A DNA stretch of 64,000 bases from Protula sp. h YS-2021 (GCA_949752745.1 OX457031.1:5600849-5664848), one strand, 5' to 3'; counted from the first letter of the stretch, positions 21,281 to 35,005 are shown. Notes: generated by a model from the letters alone, not told the origin. Numbers and translations are program-made.

Positions 21281-24200
21281 CTTTAAATACGTAAAAGCAT
21301 CAAAATTTTTGCTTGTGTTTTAGTCCCTTTCTGCTTGGACCAGCGTCTCTTTAATACAAAAAAGGACATATTCTTATTTTTAAATTGGTAACATTTAATG
21401 CGATTAGTTTGGTGATATTCTTCTAAAAATTGTCGCCAAAAACCTCAAAGTTTAAGAAAAGAAGTATTCACTGAAAAGATTTATTTTTCATGTGTCATGC
21501 ACGGCTTGGACGAACTCGTGCTTAACTCCTTCCTTAGCTCTTGCATAAAGAAAACCATATTAGACTGGATAATGATACCACGCGCGATCGTCGTTACCAG
21601 GCGGTCATAAGAGCCATGAACTGACTGAATGAGTATACCTGTTATCACCAAATATAGTCAGTATTAGAGCACTGAATACTTTCAGTTAATAACTGGCTCC
21701 AGTTATGCAGCAAATATTACAGTTAAATTAAAAATATTACAGTGTCTTTAATTAAAATGAAATAAAAAATATTACAGTTGTCTTTCAAAACGGTAACAAA
21801 TGGTTTGAGCTGGATCTCTGAAAAAGAGCCAAATAAGTTTTGTTCCGACGATTTAATACAAAAAACCAATGGCGTGTCACGCTTTATTTCTGTAAGGAAT
21901 TTTAATTGCCACATCCTTCTCTTCATATGCTTTGTATGTATGTTGAACTTGTTGCGAATGCCCCCATTACTTATCCCTTTTAAGTTTGTATGTTTGGGCA
22001 CTCTGACTAAATTGAACAGTAAATTTTTTACACACCTGCACCTCTCAATATCAAAACCGCCAGATATCCCATTGTGTTGGTCCCGAGACTATCAAAGCTA
22101 CAAGTAATTAGCCAAGAAATTATGGCATTTTTCGATTGTTTTTAGCAATTTTAATTGATTTTTTAAATATTTTAGCATGTCAGTAAATTTAAAACTTAGA
22201 ACAATCCACCTAAAATCGCTAGCTTGAGCGACAAGCTGAATTCGCAACAAACACAAAATCTGTAAGTTGAAATGCTGCAATTATGACTGAATCATCTTGA
22301 AAACTTACAAATGTGTTTCGGGTACAAAGAATACATGTTGTACTTTTTATTAAAATTCGTAGAGATCCCTGTGCATGTCGATATTTCGTCTTAAACTGTG
22401 GAAGTAATGACACAATTTCACAATATATCTCTTCAGTCTATTTCATGAACCGCTTATAAACTGAGTAGAAACCTTCTGGATCAAAGTTTTTGAAAATATT
22501 GCAGCGAATTTTTAAAAATCATAAAATATATAATATGTTTTGAAATGTTTGGAAATAATTAAATCACTAGGAAACTGTGCAGGTATGTTTACTATGTGCA
22601 GAAGATTATTAGTTGTGCTTTGTACTGAAATTGATCAAATAAATTTTTCGACATCTGGTCTTAAGCTTATAGTATTTTCAAAAACTTCCTCATTCCGTTT
22701 TAGAGGTTGCGTTTCCACAGCTGCTAGAAAGTTAACCCTGAGCATTTTATTTTTTTGCATATTTTCCATGTGCACATTAGTATGGGTTGTTCTTTGTATA
22801 GAAGGTGATCGATTTAAAACTATTCGAAATTTTGGCTAAGACAGAGCAATATGTTGCTAGCAGTTACAATGTGTCTTTCTTGATTCAGTATTTGAGGTTC
22901 AATCTTAAAACTTGGTGGAAAGTTGCCTATTTTGATCCCAAAACTGGCTTGTGCTTCGAATGTCAATAATGGCGCTTTATTGTTTTTTCATAACATTTTA
23001 ATAATATAACGTGTAAGCGCTTTTGAAAGCGTGAACTGCGTCCCTTTTCACAGTTTCAGTTTTGGATTTTGAATTATTTTAAAATTGCACAGATGTTTCA
23101 TATGTACAAAACATCATTGGCTGAGCTTCATTTCGAAATAGAATAATGTTAAAATTTTGGATATCTGGTCTTCAACAGGAAAAATATTACCTCCATTAAA
23201 AATAATCTCCTCAGCTTTTGTAGCTTTTTGAAAGTTTACCCAGGGATTTTAAGAAGTTTTACATTTTTTCCACTGGTCAGTGTCCTGGAAATTCTTTCTT
23301 GTACCTTAAAAACATGGAGCTGAAAAGCAGTTACCCAAAAAACAGCAATGAATGACTTTCCGTCTCCAGGTGTCCAAGAACTGTCTCACTAATGTGGGCC
23401 ACTTTATTTATAACTAATATAAAAGAAGCCCTTCATTTCTCTTTGCTTTATATTTTGATATTAATATATTCATTATTGATATATTTTCAAGTAATCGGAA
23501 ATGTTATGTGGCGCTCAATTTGATTGTTCTTCCTTTCTTCATTTCTTTTGACACAAGGCTGAGCTTTTGATTTATTTTTAGCCATTGAGTGAGATTAAAA
23601 ACAGAGCACTGGTGTCAGTAGTGCTAATCGATTGTGTGAACACAAAGGCACATTATCTAAACAATACAACCTAATTAAATGCTCATTAGAGTGATGCAAG
23701 AATAAATAAAATTACTTTACACATTGCAAAATCGAACCATAATTACTGCTACACAAATACACATGTATCAAGTTTACTTGAAAAAACTTAACCGACGGGT
23801 TCACTCAGCTATACCGGAAATTCTCTCGATACAAACATAAAGTGCAAGCAACTCCTTTGCTCTATCTTCGTAAATTACCCCCCTTTTCCGGAACTCTTAA
23901 TTATGTCGATTTATAAAGAGCAAAATAATGCGGGTAACATTTAAAACCTCAAATATATATTTACACGTGTTAAAGTGTTAGCTCACTTATTGAAAATATA
24001 ATATCACCAGATATCTTCACAAATGCTTTTGGAAGATATTATTAGACTTCTCATATAAATCTGGCAAACTTTTTATATTTAATAATATAGCTTATTTTGT
24101 TAGGGCTTGTGCAAAACTCAGATAGAGCTAATATGGTTTATTTATTTAAAGAAAGAAAAAATATGGATCATAGATGGTTTATAGGGAGAGTTGAATAAAG

Positions 24201-25320
24201 CTATATGGTTCAGTGAAGACATAAATATGACTTAAATCGTTTATATGGAGTCATAAATATGACCTATATAGTTAACAGTAAGATAAAAATATGCCTTGTA
24301 CGAAGAAGCAAATATATCTAATATAATTTGTGTTAAGATGCGGATATGGCCTATACGGTTTGTATGAACATGTGATCCGAGTCTAATTCTTTCAAAAGCC
24401 AATAAACTAAATAGTGTTAAACACGGAAATTAGGTTAACATAACTTGTTTTTTAACCTGGTACAAAAAATAATACAAGGATCTCATCCCTTATCAAGTTT
24501 TAGGTTCCGTTCAGTGTGTAGTTTTTATGTTTAAAACTGGAATATATATAGCACGAATTTATGTAAAGCGGTCAAGGAAATTCAATCAAAAGCTGTCAAA
24601 GTGAACCTTAATCTCTTGGTAAAATACATCCCATAAAGCCCATACCAGGATATGTGCTTGTGTGACGATTCGATAGCTAGTAACATAGATAGCAACAAGT
24701 ACTGTAGTAAAATTGATGAGCAAATTGTCCGACTACAGAGAGTATTAAATTGTTTTGTAATTTAAATGCTTAGTTCATACACTATCACTGCTTATGCATC
24801 GAACTCATTTAATACTGAGCTGGATTTAAAATAAACAAGCTTCGTAAATGAAATTTTGTTTCATTACATTTATATGAAACGCAACCTCAAATTTCAGTTT
24901 ACTTGATATATATTTATAATTCAGATTTTTGTATGGGTGTTTTATTATAATATCACTTGTTATTTTAGAATTAAACTTCTGCCTTATATTCATAGAAAAC
25001 ACAGATCATTTTAACCATTTTGCTCAAAGATTAGATAGTGTGAACGTTTATATGAGATTCTGTCCTCCCATACAGAAAGCTCAAACGGGTTCTAAAGAAT
25101 AAGATTACCGCAACCCACAGTAAAAGTATGTATATTACGAAGCAATTTAAAACCTGTTATTCAAAATGTTTAAAAATAAAATAGAATATACACATGTTTT
25201 AAATTATCCCTTTAAGCAGAAGTGGAACCCACTCAGCTTAGGGCTAAATATTGCAAAGAGTGTCACAAGCATGTTCGTACTGTAGTGTAGGCGAGAAATG
25301 AAGGTAGCACTGGCAATTAT
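21281..25320. other. Gene-poor AT-rich region
   Basis: No exon or RNA gene is supported. Parts near 23350-23510 resemble 47945-48110 (GGTGTCCAAGAACTGTC shared), and 23640-23710 resembles 35380-35410 (TTAGAGTGATGYAAGAATRAA), consistent with old dispersed repeats. Confidence 0.4.
24120..24370. repeat. Degenerate 40-50-bp tandem repeat
   Basis: About five diverged units, each with an ATAAATATGAC/ATATGG word followed by GTTTATA or GGTTTAT. Confidence 0.5.
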
Positions 25321-25462
25321 TTGTTATCTGTTCTGAATATTAATTCCATACGCTACCAATGAGGGCCATTTTGCGAAAATTACTTTTCTTAAATTGTTGT
25401 CTTTCCACAGGCATATTTGAAATTGGTTCAATGACTGGCTTTGTTTTTGCACTACTACTTTA

Positions 25463-28400
25463 CTATTGTGTGGTAGACGACATATACTTAATGTGTCTTG
25501 GGTGTCCGTCCCAACATTTTTCAGCCTTTCCATCGCACTCAGAGTATTTGACTCGATTCCGACCGCCATTTGCAGAATAGATGAGCAGAGTGTGGACATG
25601 CCCTTCGGCTTCGCTTGTCGTTACCCTGATTTCCTTCATGTTCTTTATGGCGTCCATTTCGGTCTCGCTTAGTTGTATTTCATGAACGTGTTGATTGGTT
25701 TCCACATTTGAAGGACTCAGCTTATAGATGTACTTCGTTGATCCTTGTGATTCATCTGCTGACCCTTGACTTCCGATAGTGATCGGATTGTACATGACAT
25801 GACCGTAGGCTAGCGGATCCATTACAATTGCCTTCATAGCTTCTATTTCTTTCCAGAGGAGTGTCCCGTCGTCATGTATTGGAGCTATAGGGTACCGCTG
25901 GCGTAAGGAACCAACCCCGGGAATATTTGGAATGAATGCACGATGTCCGGAAGCTCTCATTAAGCGCTCAGTGCCGTTAGAATCCAAGACAAAGACTGCG
26001 AATTTGCTTAGGTGATCGTTTACGAAAAAGTTGTTGGGTGTTAGATAGAAATTTCGGGTGTTTGTTCCGTTGAGCGCTTTTCCGGCTTTACCGTTTCTAC
26101 CTCCGGCTGTCACAGCATCAAAATTCGGGTTACCCTTAGGATAAAAATTTATATTATATGGATTCCACTTGGATAGCGGTGTTAGGTAAATAATTTCTAA
26201 GGGAATAGCGTAAGTCCATTTTTGTGAAATAACATTGCATTTATTCCCACGGCATACTGTTAAATTCATTCCAGCAATTTTGTCTTGATCAGTCATTGCC
26301 ATGTAAATATTCTGATCAGCGAAACCACGGTAACGGAACTGCTCTCCCATTGCATCCAGTTTGGAAACAAAGAAGTTGCGATGATAGTACCCAGCATTCA
26401 ATGTTGTAGTTCTATTGTCTGACTCCAAATAGATATCGTCCTCAAACCCTTTGTCCTCAAAGTACGCGTCGTAATTATTCTTTCCCGGGATCTCAAGCAT
26501 CATGGAATCTAGTAGTTTGTTCCTTTTATTAGACTCCTTTGTGAACGGTGCGTCTACTGTATTAAGCCGGAACCTAGCGAGACGTGAGTTCTTATAGTTC
26601 TCTAGAGGCATTTGATCGCGCATGCGCGCTGACAGGTCATCGACCACGCGAAGTCTATCTAGGGGCAGATCATTCCTTAGAGGGTGGCACAATATATCAT
26701 AGTTCCATTGGGCAAAGACAGGGTAACCAGTCTCTGTGACATTGAATACAACCTGGGGCAAGTAAGCAATGTTCTCAAGTCTGCCCTTTGATCCTGAATA
26801 AGCCTGGTATCTTGTTTTTTCTTGCATTTCAAACCAGTTATTAGCATCGAGGAAGTGGCGATCACTTTCAAATGATTCGTCTATAGTATCATCGGAATAA
26901 GTCCACATACCCTCCATGTAACACAACACTGGTCTGAAATAGGGTCGGTAATCTCGAACTGAATAGTTTTGGTCACGCCACGCCTCAAACCATTTCGACA
27001 TTTCTACTATCTGCTCCTCGGCAGTAGGTAAATTAGTGACTTCCTTTGGTACATCTGGAAATGGAATGTCTTCCGTTGCCTGGTAATCCTGTGAAGTTGT
27101 ACTCGGCATTTTTAGTTTGTAATCATTGTGACGTGTACGAAATTCAACGCCGTTCATGACAGCAGTGACTTCTCCCATACCAATGGTTCTGTCGTAAGGC
27201 TTGTGGTCATGGATAACAGCAAAACCTCGGCCCGATACCGTCTCCGAAAAGTACGCTTTTGTCCCCTCATTTGTGTGCCGGATCTATGAAAAAGCTATTT
27301 TTATAGTGGTTATGTTCTGTCAACTGTTGTATAACAGCCTCTGTGGAATTTGTGAACACTGATAAGATAATGTATGTGCGATAAGATAGTGCAAGTGCGA
27401 TATGATAACATAAGTGCGATAACACAGATATAACACCGATCGGCTGCAAAGCTAAACACTTTTAAAATTATGAACACTGATAAGATAACGTAAGTGCGAT
27501 AAGATAACGCAAGTGCGATAAGATAACGCATGTGCGATAACACAGATGTAACACCGATTGGCTGCGAAGCCGACCACTTTTAAAGGGAAATACGGGTATC
27601 TCTGCGCCATCTAGCTACCGAAATGCGCATTACATTGAATATCGCTGAGTTTGAATCAAAGTTTACACAGTATAAATAGCTACTAAATCCGTCTAGATGG
27701 AATTTTTTTATTCAAAGACAAACAGAATAGTGTCCTGAAATGGTCTGTATTGATATTTTGTTCCTAGAAAGGCCTGTGTTTATATATTGTCCATTAAAAT
27801 CATAGTACACTGTTTCCTACCATTTATCCATTGAGTCAATGGGATTGACTCAAGTATCAAAAGTGTATAATTCTCTTATTGATGCGGTGACATATATTTT
27901 TGATTCGCTTAAAACATTTCATATGACGTGTTCTTCAAACAGGGAAAAAATGAGGCAATTGTCAATTGTGATTATGTGTGAATTTTGCATTTTGATTGAA
28001 ATTTCTTGGTTTTCCCAATGGTTTCTATAGTTAAAGGTACGCGACCTTTCAGTGTCTTTATTTCTCTTATAACATCGGTGACCCCCCTTTTTCTTTTCAA
28101 TTTTTGAATATTCACCCTCAAAGCATTAAACTGTGAAAGTATGAAGGAAATGTCAATTGTAGGTGAGATACCCGCATTTCCCTTTAAATCCTATTTGTCT
28201 AGTCCACATGAAGTTTATTTCTTACAGACAGTTCTTAAACTTACAGTAAATAGCGTAATTTGTGGTGCAACGACTGATTTTGTATTTTATGTGACATTTA
28301 ACAAATATATGAATATTTACTTTGGTAAGGTAAAACGTATTTGTAGAATGACCACATTTAGTTATCTTTTTACAAAAGGAAAAACAAACTGTTTTTTACT

Positions 28401-28628
28401 GGACTAAGCATGACTGCCCACCTGTTTGAGTCCTGAGTCTCCCCGAGACCGCACTTGTTCCTCGATGTGCATCTGGGTTAAGAGAACTTGGCGCGATAGC
28501 TGACCAACCAGATTCTTCAGTGACTGCAGTTCCTCTCTGACCGCATCACTGTTTGCTTGACCCATTGTTAATCCTAGCGCGTGGCCGAACCACAACACAA
28601 AACACCAAAATCCCTGAAAAGAATGCAT
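25463..28628 (-). CDS. Secreted 675-residue protein of a lophotrochozoan family, two exons
   Basis: Exon 1 is 28628-28422 (69 codons) and ends CAG/GTGGGC. Exon 2 is 27283-25463, opening after TTTTTCATAG, and the phases match (0/0). Exon 1 gives a hydrophobic leader (FWCFVLWFGHALGL) and then a short amphipathic helix (REELQSLKNLVGQLSRQVLL). Exon 2 begins IRHTNEGTKAYF and contains IPFPDVPKEVTNLPTAEEQI, RDYRPYFRPVLCYMEGMWTY, WTYAIPLEIIYLTPLSKWNP and two H-x-H strands near the C-terminus (NQHVHEIQL, EGHVHTLLI). I recall this pattern from uncharacterised secreted proteins of molluscs and annelids; the function is unknown. An AG at 28614-28615 after a pyrimidine stretch (CATTCTTTTCAG) makes it possible that the true start is in an upstream exon. 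The intron (27284-28421) holds a GATA-motif array and a MITE. A broken copy lies at 36600-37580. Confidence 0.85.
27355..27583. repeat. Two-unit intronic repeat packed with GATA motifs
   Basis: Two units of about 115 bp (27355-27470, 27475-27583). Each begins TGAACACTGATAAGATAA, contains three sub-repeats of GTGCGATAAGATAACGCAA and ends CACCGATYGGCTGCRAAGC. About a dozen GATAA words fall within 200 bp. Confidence 0.85.
27584..28183. mobile_element. 600-bp MITE flanked by TTAA in the intron
   Basis: The left end AGGGAAATACGGGTATCTC and the right end GAGATACCCGCATTTCCCT are inverted copies differing at one base. TTAA lies directly outside both (27580-27583 and 28184-28187), a piggyBac-like target pattern, although the terminal bases are not the usual CCY. 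No coding capacity. Confidence 0.75.
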
Positions 28629-29849
28629 AAAATGCTATTAGCATGAAGCACTGCCTTACATTTATTAATTTTCTTTTAATTTTAAAGTATACACTCAACC
28701 CTAAGCGGAGGTTGGATTAGTCATACACTGAATTCCTTTCAGATAACAGTCTTATCATCCCCTTTCTGATTGGCAAATATCACCCACAATCGTTTGTCTG
28801 TGTCTTTAAGCTAACTATACAACCAACAATTCCAGGAGCAATATTAAAATATTTGACAATAAAATCCACAATACGGTCTGATGCATGATCTAACCTAAAT
28901 AAAAATCTTTAATCTAGGCTTGCTTAAAAACAACAAATAATAAATTTACATATTTACATATCATCGGTGCCAACTAGAAATGGTCAAGTTGTTTTGGTCA
29001 GTTGAAATTATTATAAGTCAAATATTGATGCAAGCTATCTACATTTTGCCTGTGAAATATCTGAAAAAACCCAGTCTAACTATTATCTTGCAGCTCTACT
29101 CACCCTCATTTTATCCACTCAAGTCTAACTCGAATAATAACAACCAAATGAAACCCCGAATTCCTCTATAGTAACGACTACTAAAGCGAGTTCGAGGTGA
29201 TACCGCCTGATAAAACGTGGTGTCTTCTTTATATCGCGGCATCGTTCTCGTAGACGTCATTAAATAACAATTACCAGTGATTTGTCCAAAAACTGAAATC
29301 AATCAGTGTATTTTTATAGCCACCAGTTTTACAAGTGATAGTTTATGTTATTAGGTATCAGTAACATATGCAATATCTTATGAAATTATTTAAATTTCAG
29401 TTAAATTTCAATTAAATTATTATTATGCATACTTTTCCAGAAATGAATTTCTGAAGCTGTCTGAAGCTATTAAAAAATACACTTACTTGGAAAACTTTCT
29501 TATTTAGCTGTTGGTTGTTGATGAAACACACATAATTTTATCAGAAATTGTGCTCCTTAAAATAACTTGATTACTTTTGTTGTTTGTAATATTCTGCAGG
29601 TCTTTAATACCGATCCTTTTTATTGTTATTCCAGGAACTTTTTTGTAGCAGAAAGTAGAAGCACACTTACAACTGAAATAAAGATTGGAGGCAATCCTCC
29701 AACAATAGATCCTCAGATTAAGCATCTGATTTAACATTTCAAAATCTGCTTCAAAGAAAATTGAAACAGTGTCGGTGCATGCTATAAGTATTATGAAGCA
29801 TTGATATAAAAGTTTCAGTGCACTCAAGATGCGTGACTCATAGTTGCAT
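28629..29849. other. 5' flank of the secreted-protein gene, no further gene seen
   Basis: AT-rich. No convincing TATA box could be assigned upstream of 28628, and any non-coding first exon is not visible. Confidence 0.35.
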
Positions 29850-30790
29850 GAATGTCAATGGTGTAAACCAACGTGATAATGACGAAAGCTTTAAAGAAGC
29901 GCCCATTTTTGCGTCACGAAAGTTCTTATGTGACTGACAGGCACACTATTGGGAATTATCCAACATGTAAAAAAACATTCAGCTTTACTTGGTTATCTCA
30001 TTTTTGTGGCTTTGTTGTAAACAGCGCAAGATCAGTAAACTCGCCGTTGCGTCTTAATACAATTCTGCTGAACATCTTGACAGTAACATTAATTTTTGTC
30101 CCAAATATCTCATTTTTTTACCTTGTGAATATATAGTCGTCGTGATAAACGGGCCTAATGTCGCACTGCAATTAAAGAATACCTTTGTCCAGACATCCTA
30201 TTCTATAATATTTATTTACTTAAATAAGGAGAAATAGACTGACTTCGATATATTTTTAAGTTTTATCGTAGAATCGGATCACTGTAGCTTGAGGATAAAT
30301 TGTGAAAGGTTCAAGCGATTTTATCCTATTGTTTTAAAACAATAGTTCTAATGTTTTAAACCAAACCTGACAGGTAAATACATTAAACACATTTTAAAGT
30401 GTAGTTTTTGCAGAGCATATTTTAAGTAATCGGTCTAGTTCTGGTTTTCTGTCTTCAGCATGGATGACAATAAAGACACAGGCTTTGCGCCTCTTTTTCC
30501 TCCCCATCATTGCCGTCGGTGTCTGGTCTGCGCCACTGTTCCAGTAAACAACAGTGCGAAGATGAAGGCAAAAATGCTTCTCATTAAGTTTCCGTTAGGC
30601 TAATAACATGTATGTAGAAAAACGGCTTCCATTATAGAGAACAATGGTGAAAAAAAACAGTTTTTTTCTTTTCTAAAAATGAAATAATCGAAAGACTCAA
30701 TAGTGAAAATTTTGCATTTTGTGCAAAAGCGTTCGCCTGGCTGAGGCAGTGAGAGCGAAAGCCAATCCCCTGCTTACCACCCCTGGCCCG
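29850..30790. repeat. Segmental duplication, copy B (partner 20140-21280)
   Basis: Diverged colinear copy of 20140-21280; shared words are listed under that entry. Same orientation. Confidence 0.7.
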
Positions 30791-31855
30791 TTTTGCACCA
30801 GGGACCTTTCCAATCCCCAGAGACCTCCTTAACCCCCCGGGACGTTATCACCACGCAGAGATCTCCCCAATCCTTCACTGACATCCCCACTCCCCCATCA
30901 CCTTGATTACTAATTATTGGAGCTAACTATTGGAGCTAACAGTAAGCATCCAAAGTTTGTTGTCATTTTTGCCCGTTTCCGAATATTGAGAAGCTTGGCA
31001 AAGAGCGTGACAATGCTGTTCTGTTTGAAACTGCAGGAATACTCTACTTCTTGGGCAACATGTACTCGAAAATGTTCTTCTGAATGTTTTTTTTTCAAAT
31101 AATGTTCTTTTAAAATATTGAAAAAAAAAACTTCAACACTTAAATCCACAAACTTTATGACAACAACTGTATTTCTTTTTCGGTCATTTTTTTATTTGAC
31201 AAAGATATATTACATTGCATTAAACACTTATTTTCATTTGTTGAAAAAACAAATTGTTTTATTCTATTATGTCAGTTGACTTAAATCTATAAGCATAAGT
31301 ATTTCTTTTAAGATAGGTCTTTTGCTCTTGAGGTTGTTTTGTTCTTATTGCTCAGACATGCTAGAGAAATGTAGATGCTTATGCATCCAAAGACAAATAT
31401 ATTTCAATGCATCCAAAAGTAAAACTTGTTAGGTGAATAAAAAATAACCTTGTTTCTCTGAACCCGATTAAAATCGCAAATAAAAACAAAATTAAAACAG
31501 AACTAGGAGCGGCCCAGAAAATGTTGATAAAAAACAAATCCAGCTCATCAAATTTTAAAATAAAAGCAACTCTTAAAGGGCAAAAAAGTACTGAAAATGG
31601 TCTTTTAAATTTTTGCTAAAAATTTGCTCATGCGATTTCGGCGAACGTATTTTCAGCCCAGATACTCTTCAAACGCTTAAAATTAGCAACTTATAAACTG
31701 TTAACATAAATCTTATGTCGTATAATGTTTATAAAGGGACAGTACTTTAGAGTGACATTAGTTGTTCCCGTATGTAAACACTGTGGCAACATGACACAGA
31801 GGCATGTTTATAAAGTATTAATGTATCAATTTGCCGTAGTAAGAAATCTGCATCT
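30791..31855. other. AT-rich intergenic DNA
   Basis: A C-rich stretch of repeated CCCC...ACCTCC words at 30770-30900, then AT-rich DNA. Nothing coding. Confidence 0.4.
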
Positions 31856-31947
31856 TGCCAAATCATCGACGTCGGTGAAACGTCGGAAATATACCGATTT
31901 CCAATGGATCTCTAAATTTGTGTATTTCACGCATAACTTGAAATGAA

Positions 31948-32112
<165 letters not shown>

Positions 32113-32448
32113 GTTGTGTACGAGTGCTCCACATATTCCACAGCGTCGGAAAAAAGATGCCGGTATTGCCAACGCGTATTACACGTATTTTTTTAAACGT
32201 CTATAAAACGCATATTCTCCTATGCATAAACGACGTCGGAAATACATCGGAAAAAAGATGCCGATATTACAATCGTATATTATACGTGTTTTTTATACGT
32301 CTATAAAACGCATATTTTCCGATGCTTATTCGGCGTCGGAAAATTTATCGATTGACGTTTTGTAGGGGACGTTATGAAGAATCAATAGTGGAGCATTATG
32401 AATATAAATGAAAATTATCATTTACCTCAATAAACTAGCCCCAGCCGC

Positions 32449-32515
32449 CGTGGAGTAGAGGTATGTTCCGCGCCTAGGATGCAAGAGGTCCCCGGTTCAA
32501 ACCCGAGTAAGTACT
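32449..32515 (+). ncRNA. tRNA-Pro-like segment (SINE head or tRNA pseudogene)
   Basis: GTGGAGTAGAGGTATG matches an A box, CCTAGGATG an anticodon loop with AGG in the middle, and GGTCCCCGGTTCAAACCCG a B box and T arm. The order and spacing fit tRNA-Pro(AGG). The acceptor arms (AGCCGCCGT... and ...AGTAAGTACT) do not pair, so it is not a functional tRNA. Inside a repeat-like block this suggests a tRNA-derived SINE promoter. Confidence 0.7.
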
Positions 32516-32950
32516 AGTGTTCAGTTGCAATATATAGATATGCTATGTTGTATATTGATATGCTATGGTGTATGTATGATTGTGAATTATGAATGGTTGG
32601 TAAAGGTTCAATGGGTCAGTTAAGGTTAGAAACAATTTTTTTACGTATAAAAATCATCGGAAGTTCGTCGGAAATGCATCGGAATATAAACGTATAACCG
32701 ACGTATAGCCGACGGTTGGTATCCGACGTCGAAGAATTTGTAGGGATATTTCCGACGGTTGCCCGACGTATTAAAGATATATCGGCCCGATGTATATCCG
32801 ATGTACGAAGCCGCTATATCTATTATGCGTCGGGCCATAGTTAATCCTATGTGCAACCGATACATCGGCCGACGAAGTTGCCGATATTGCCGATCTAGTA
32901 TAGATGTATTTTAGACGTTACGCGAGTGTTCGGGAATTATATCTAAAAAA

Positions 32951-33712
32951 TGACCGCTAGCTTTTACGTAAATTAGTTATATTTTAGCTGCCTACCAATC
33001 TACTTTTTAGTGATTGCCCAGAAATCAAAGTGCACTTAAATTATACGTACAATGTTTCTTTGAATTTAATTTTGTGCGGAAAAATAAGAGGATGTATCTA
33101 TAATTTCATTGGTTGCTCTGGAATATAGAGTTTGCGAAGACAAGTATGTTTGCATGTAGATGTTGCAATATATGTCCCTTCAATCCATAAAAAAACGAGA
33201 CATAATATGCAAACAAACGTAACTTGTTAATGGTTTAGTATGTTTGCAGACTCTACACAGTAAGGTCACAATACATAACAGTAAGTCATAATGCGACATT
33301 TAGACCTAATCAACCTTAACAACTTTTCATGCTCATTACGTTACTTTTAATATCATTCAGGGAATTAAAATCAATAACAGTCTTTTAAAGAACTGTAAAC
33401 GTCTGTAAATTGGAGATCTAGTGAGATTAAATTCTTTTCTTTTATTTTCAGGGCACAACTGTTACAGATATTGAACGGACATAACTTAATGAACAGATAA
33501 GTAAAACTGCACAAAAAGCTTTCAAAATTCAATGACGCACACTCAAGATGGGCAAACTATAACCCGATATCAAATGTTCACCCAGTGACCTTTAATGTTC
33601 AAACGTATGAGTTGTTTTTTGAAAATACTATCAAAACTTATCTAAACTTATCATACTTGCAATGAAGTATCCACTTTTTTATCATAACAATTAACGCTGA
33701 AAGAGATTTCTA

Positions 33713-33713
<1 letters not shown>
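32951..33713. other. AT-rich intergenic DNA
   Basis: Nothing coding or structural recognised. Confidence 0.35.
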
Positions 33714-33765
<52 letters not shown>

Positions 33766-33801
33766 TATTATTATTATTATAATTTTATAATTATAATTAT
33801 T

Positions 33802-33841
<40 letters not shown>

Positions 33842-33842
33842 A
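33714..33842. repeat. (TTA)n microsatellite
   Basis: About 130 bp of TTA repeats with a central AT-rich interruption. Confidence 0.95.
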
Positions 33843-34599
33843 GATAGACATCGATTGATATTAATTTTGTCGATATCTATTCTTAAAAAGTAAAAAATAT
33901 TGCTATAATTTCAAAGGTGAGTTTTCTGATTTAGTTTTTGACTATTTCTGACTCAAGCCTGAATCTTTTCTTATGTATCTGGCAAAATTATGGGATTAAG
34001 CAACAGTGACCGAGCGGATAATAATAAATAATGCCTTTGTATCTTAGGGTTTCCAAATACTGTGTATCTCACTAATCCACCCGCTTTTACACTACCAATA
34101 TAAGCAAACCATCTCAGACAGCACCACGAAATTACATTTATTGACATACTACTGCTACTGGAATTGCACGAGGTCTGAGCTTTTTAAATGCCTATCTTTG
34201 CCAAAAATTTTGCGCGCTCGCTCAAATAGTTCGGTAGTTTTTAACAAGAAATTTTCAGTAAAACTCCAAGACAGCAGCCAAGATCTTGACCACTACGATG
34301 CGTCATCTACATAAAACATATCACATAAAAACGGTTGAATGCGTAACATCCTGGGTTGGTTCTCTGGACAGATGAAAAGACGGACGCACAAGCGTATAGG
34401 CCACTCCGGGGTAAATGTTCTAGTTGGAGTCTCGTAAAAAATTGATTCTCGTGGCTTTAGATTTATTTTTCGTTGTTAATATTTACCATGCATTTCCCCA
34501 TGCTGCATTCACGGTGCCCTTACGTATTTCGCCTTTCGACACAGCAGTGACCTCAGATAATGTTCTAGGACAGTGTTATTGATTTTCTGTCTAATTTTG

Positions 34600-35005
34600 C
34601 TGATCCAGGTTGAGCGATGAGAAATGCACATTCTGTGATGGATGTATATTTCCTCATTGGCTGGACTTGAATATATCGACACTCATTGAAGGCTGTATGT
34701 TTTCTCTTTGGCTGGAACCGTATCTATAAATACTCTTTGCACTCAGTGATGGCTGTATGTCTTCTCATTTTCCGGAAACGTGTTCATAAACAGTCAGAAC
34801 ACTTAATGATGGCTGTATGTTTTCTCATTTCCAAGACCAGTATTTATAACACTCTGCACACTCAGTGATAGCTGCTTGTTTTCTCATTGGCTGAACCTGC
34901 GTTTATAAACACCCTTCACACTCAGTGATGGCTGTATGTCTTCTCATTTGCCGGACCCGTATTCATAAACAGTCTGCACACTCAGTGATGGCTGTATGTT
35001 TATAA
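34600..35005. repeat. About 60-bp minisatellite with CCAAT-like and TATA-like words, about 6 units
   Basis: Unit: CACTCAGTGATGGCTGTATG, TTTTCTCATTGGCTGGACC and GTATTTATAAACA. Starts near 34630, 34685, 34743, 34800, 34860, 34919 and 34980. ATTGG (inverse CCAAT) and TATAAA recur in most units. Confidence 0.8.

Noticed and set aside
32449..32515. Functional tRNA-Pro gene
   Set aside because: A and B boxes are present but the acceptor stem does not pair.
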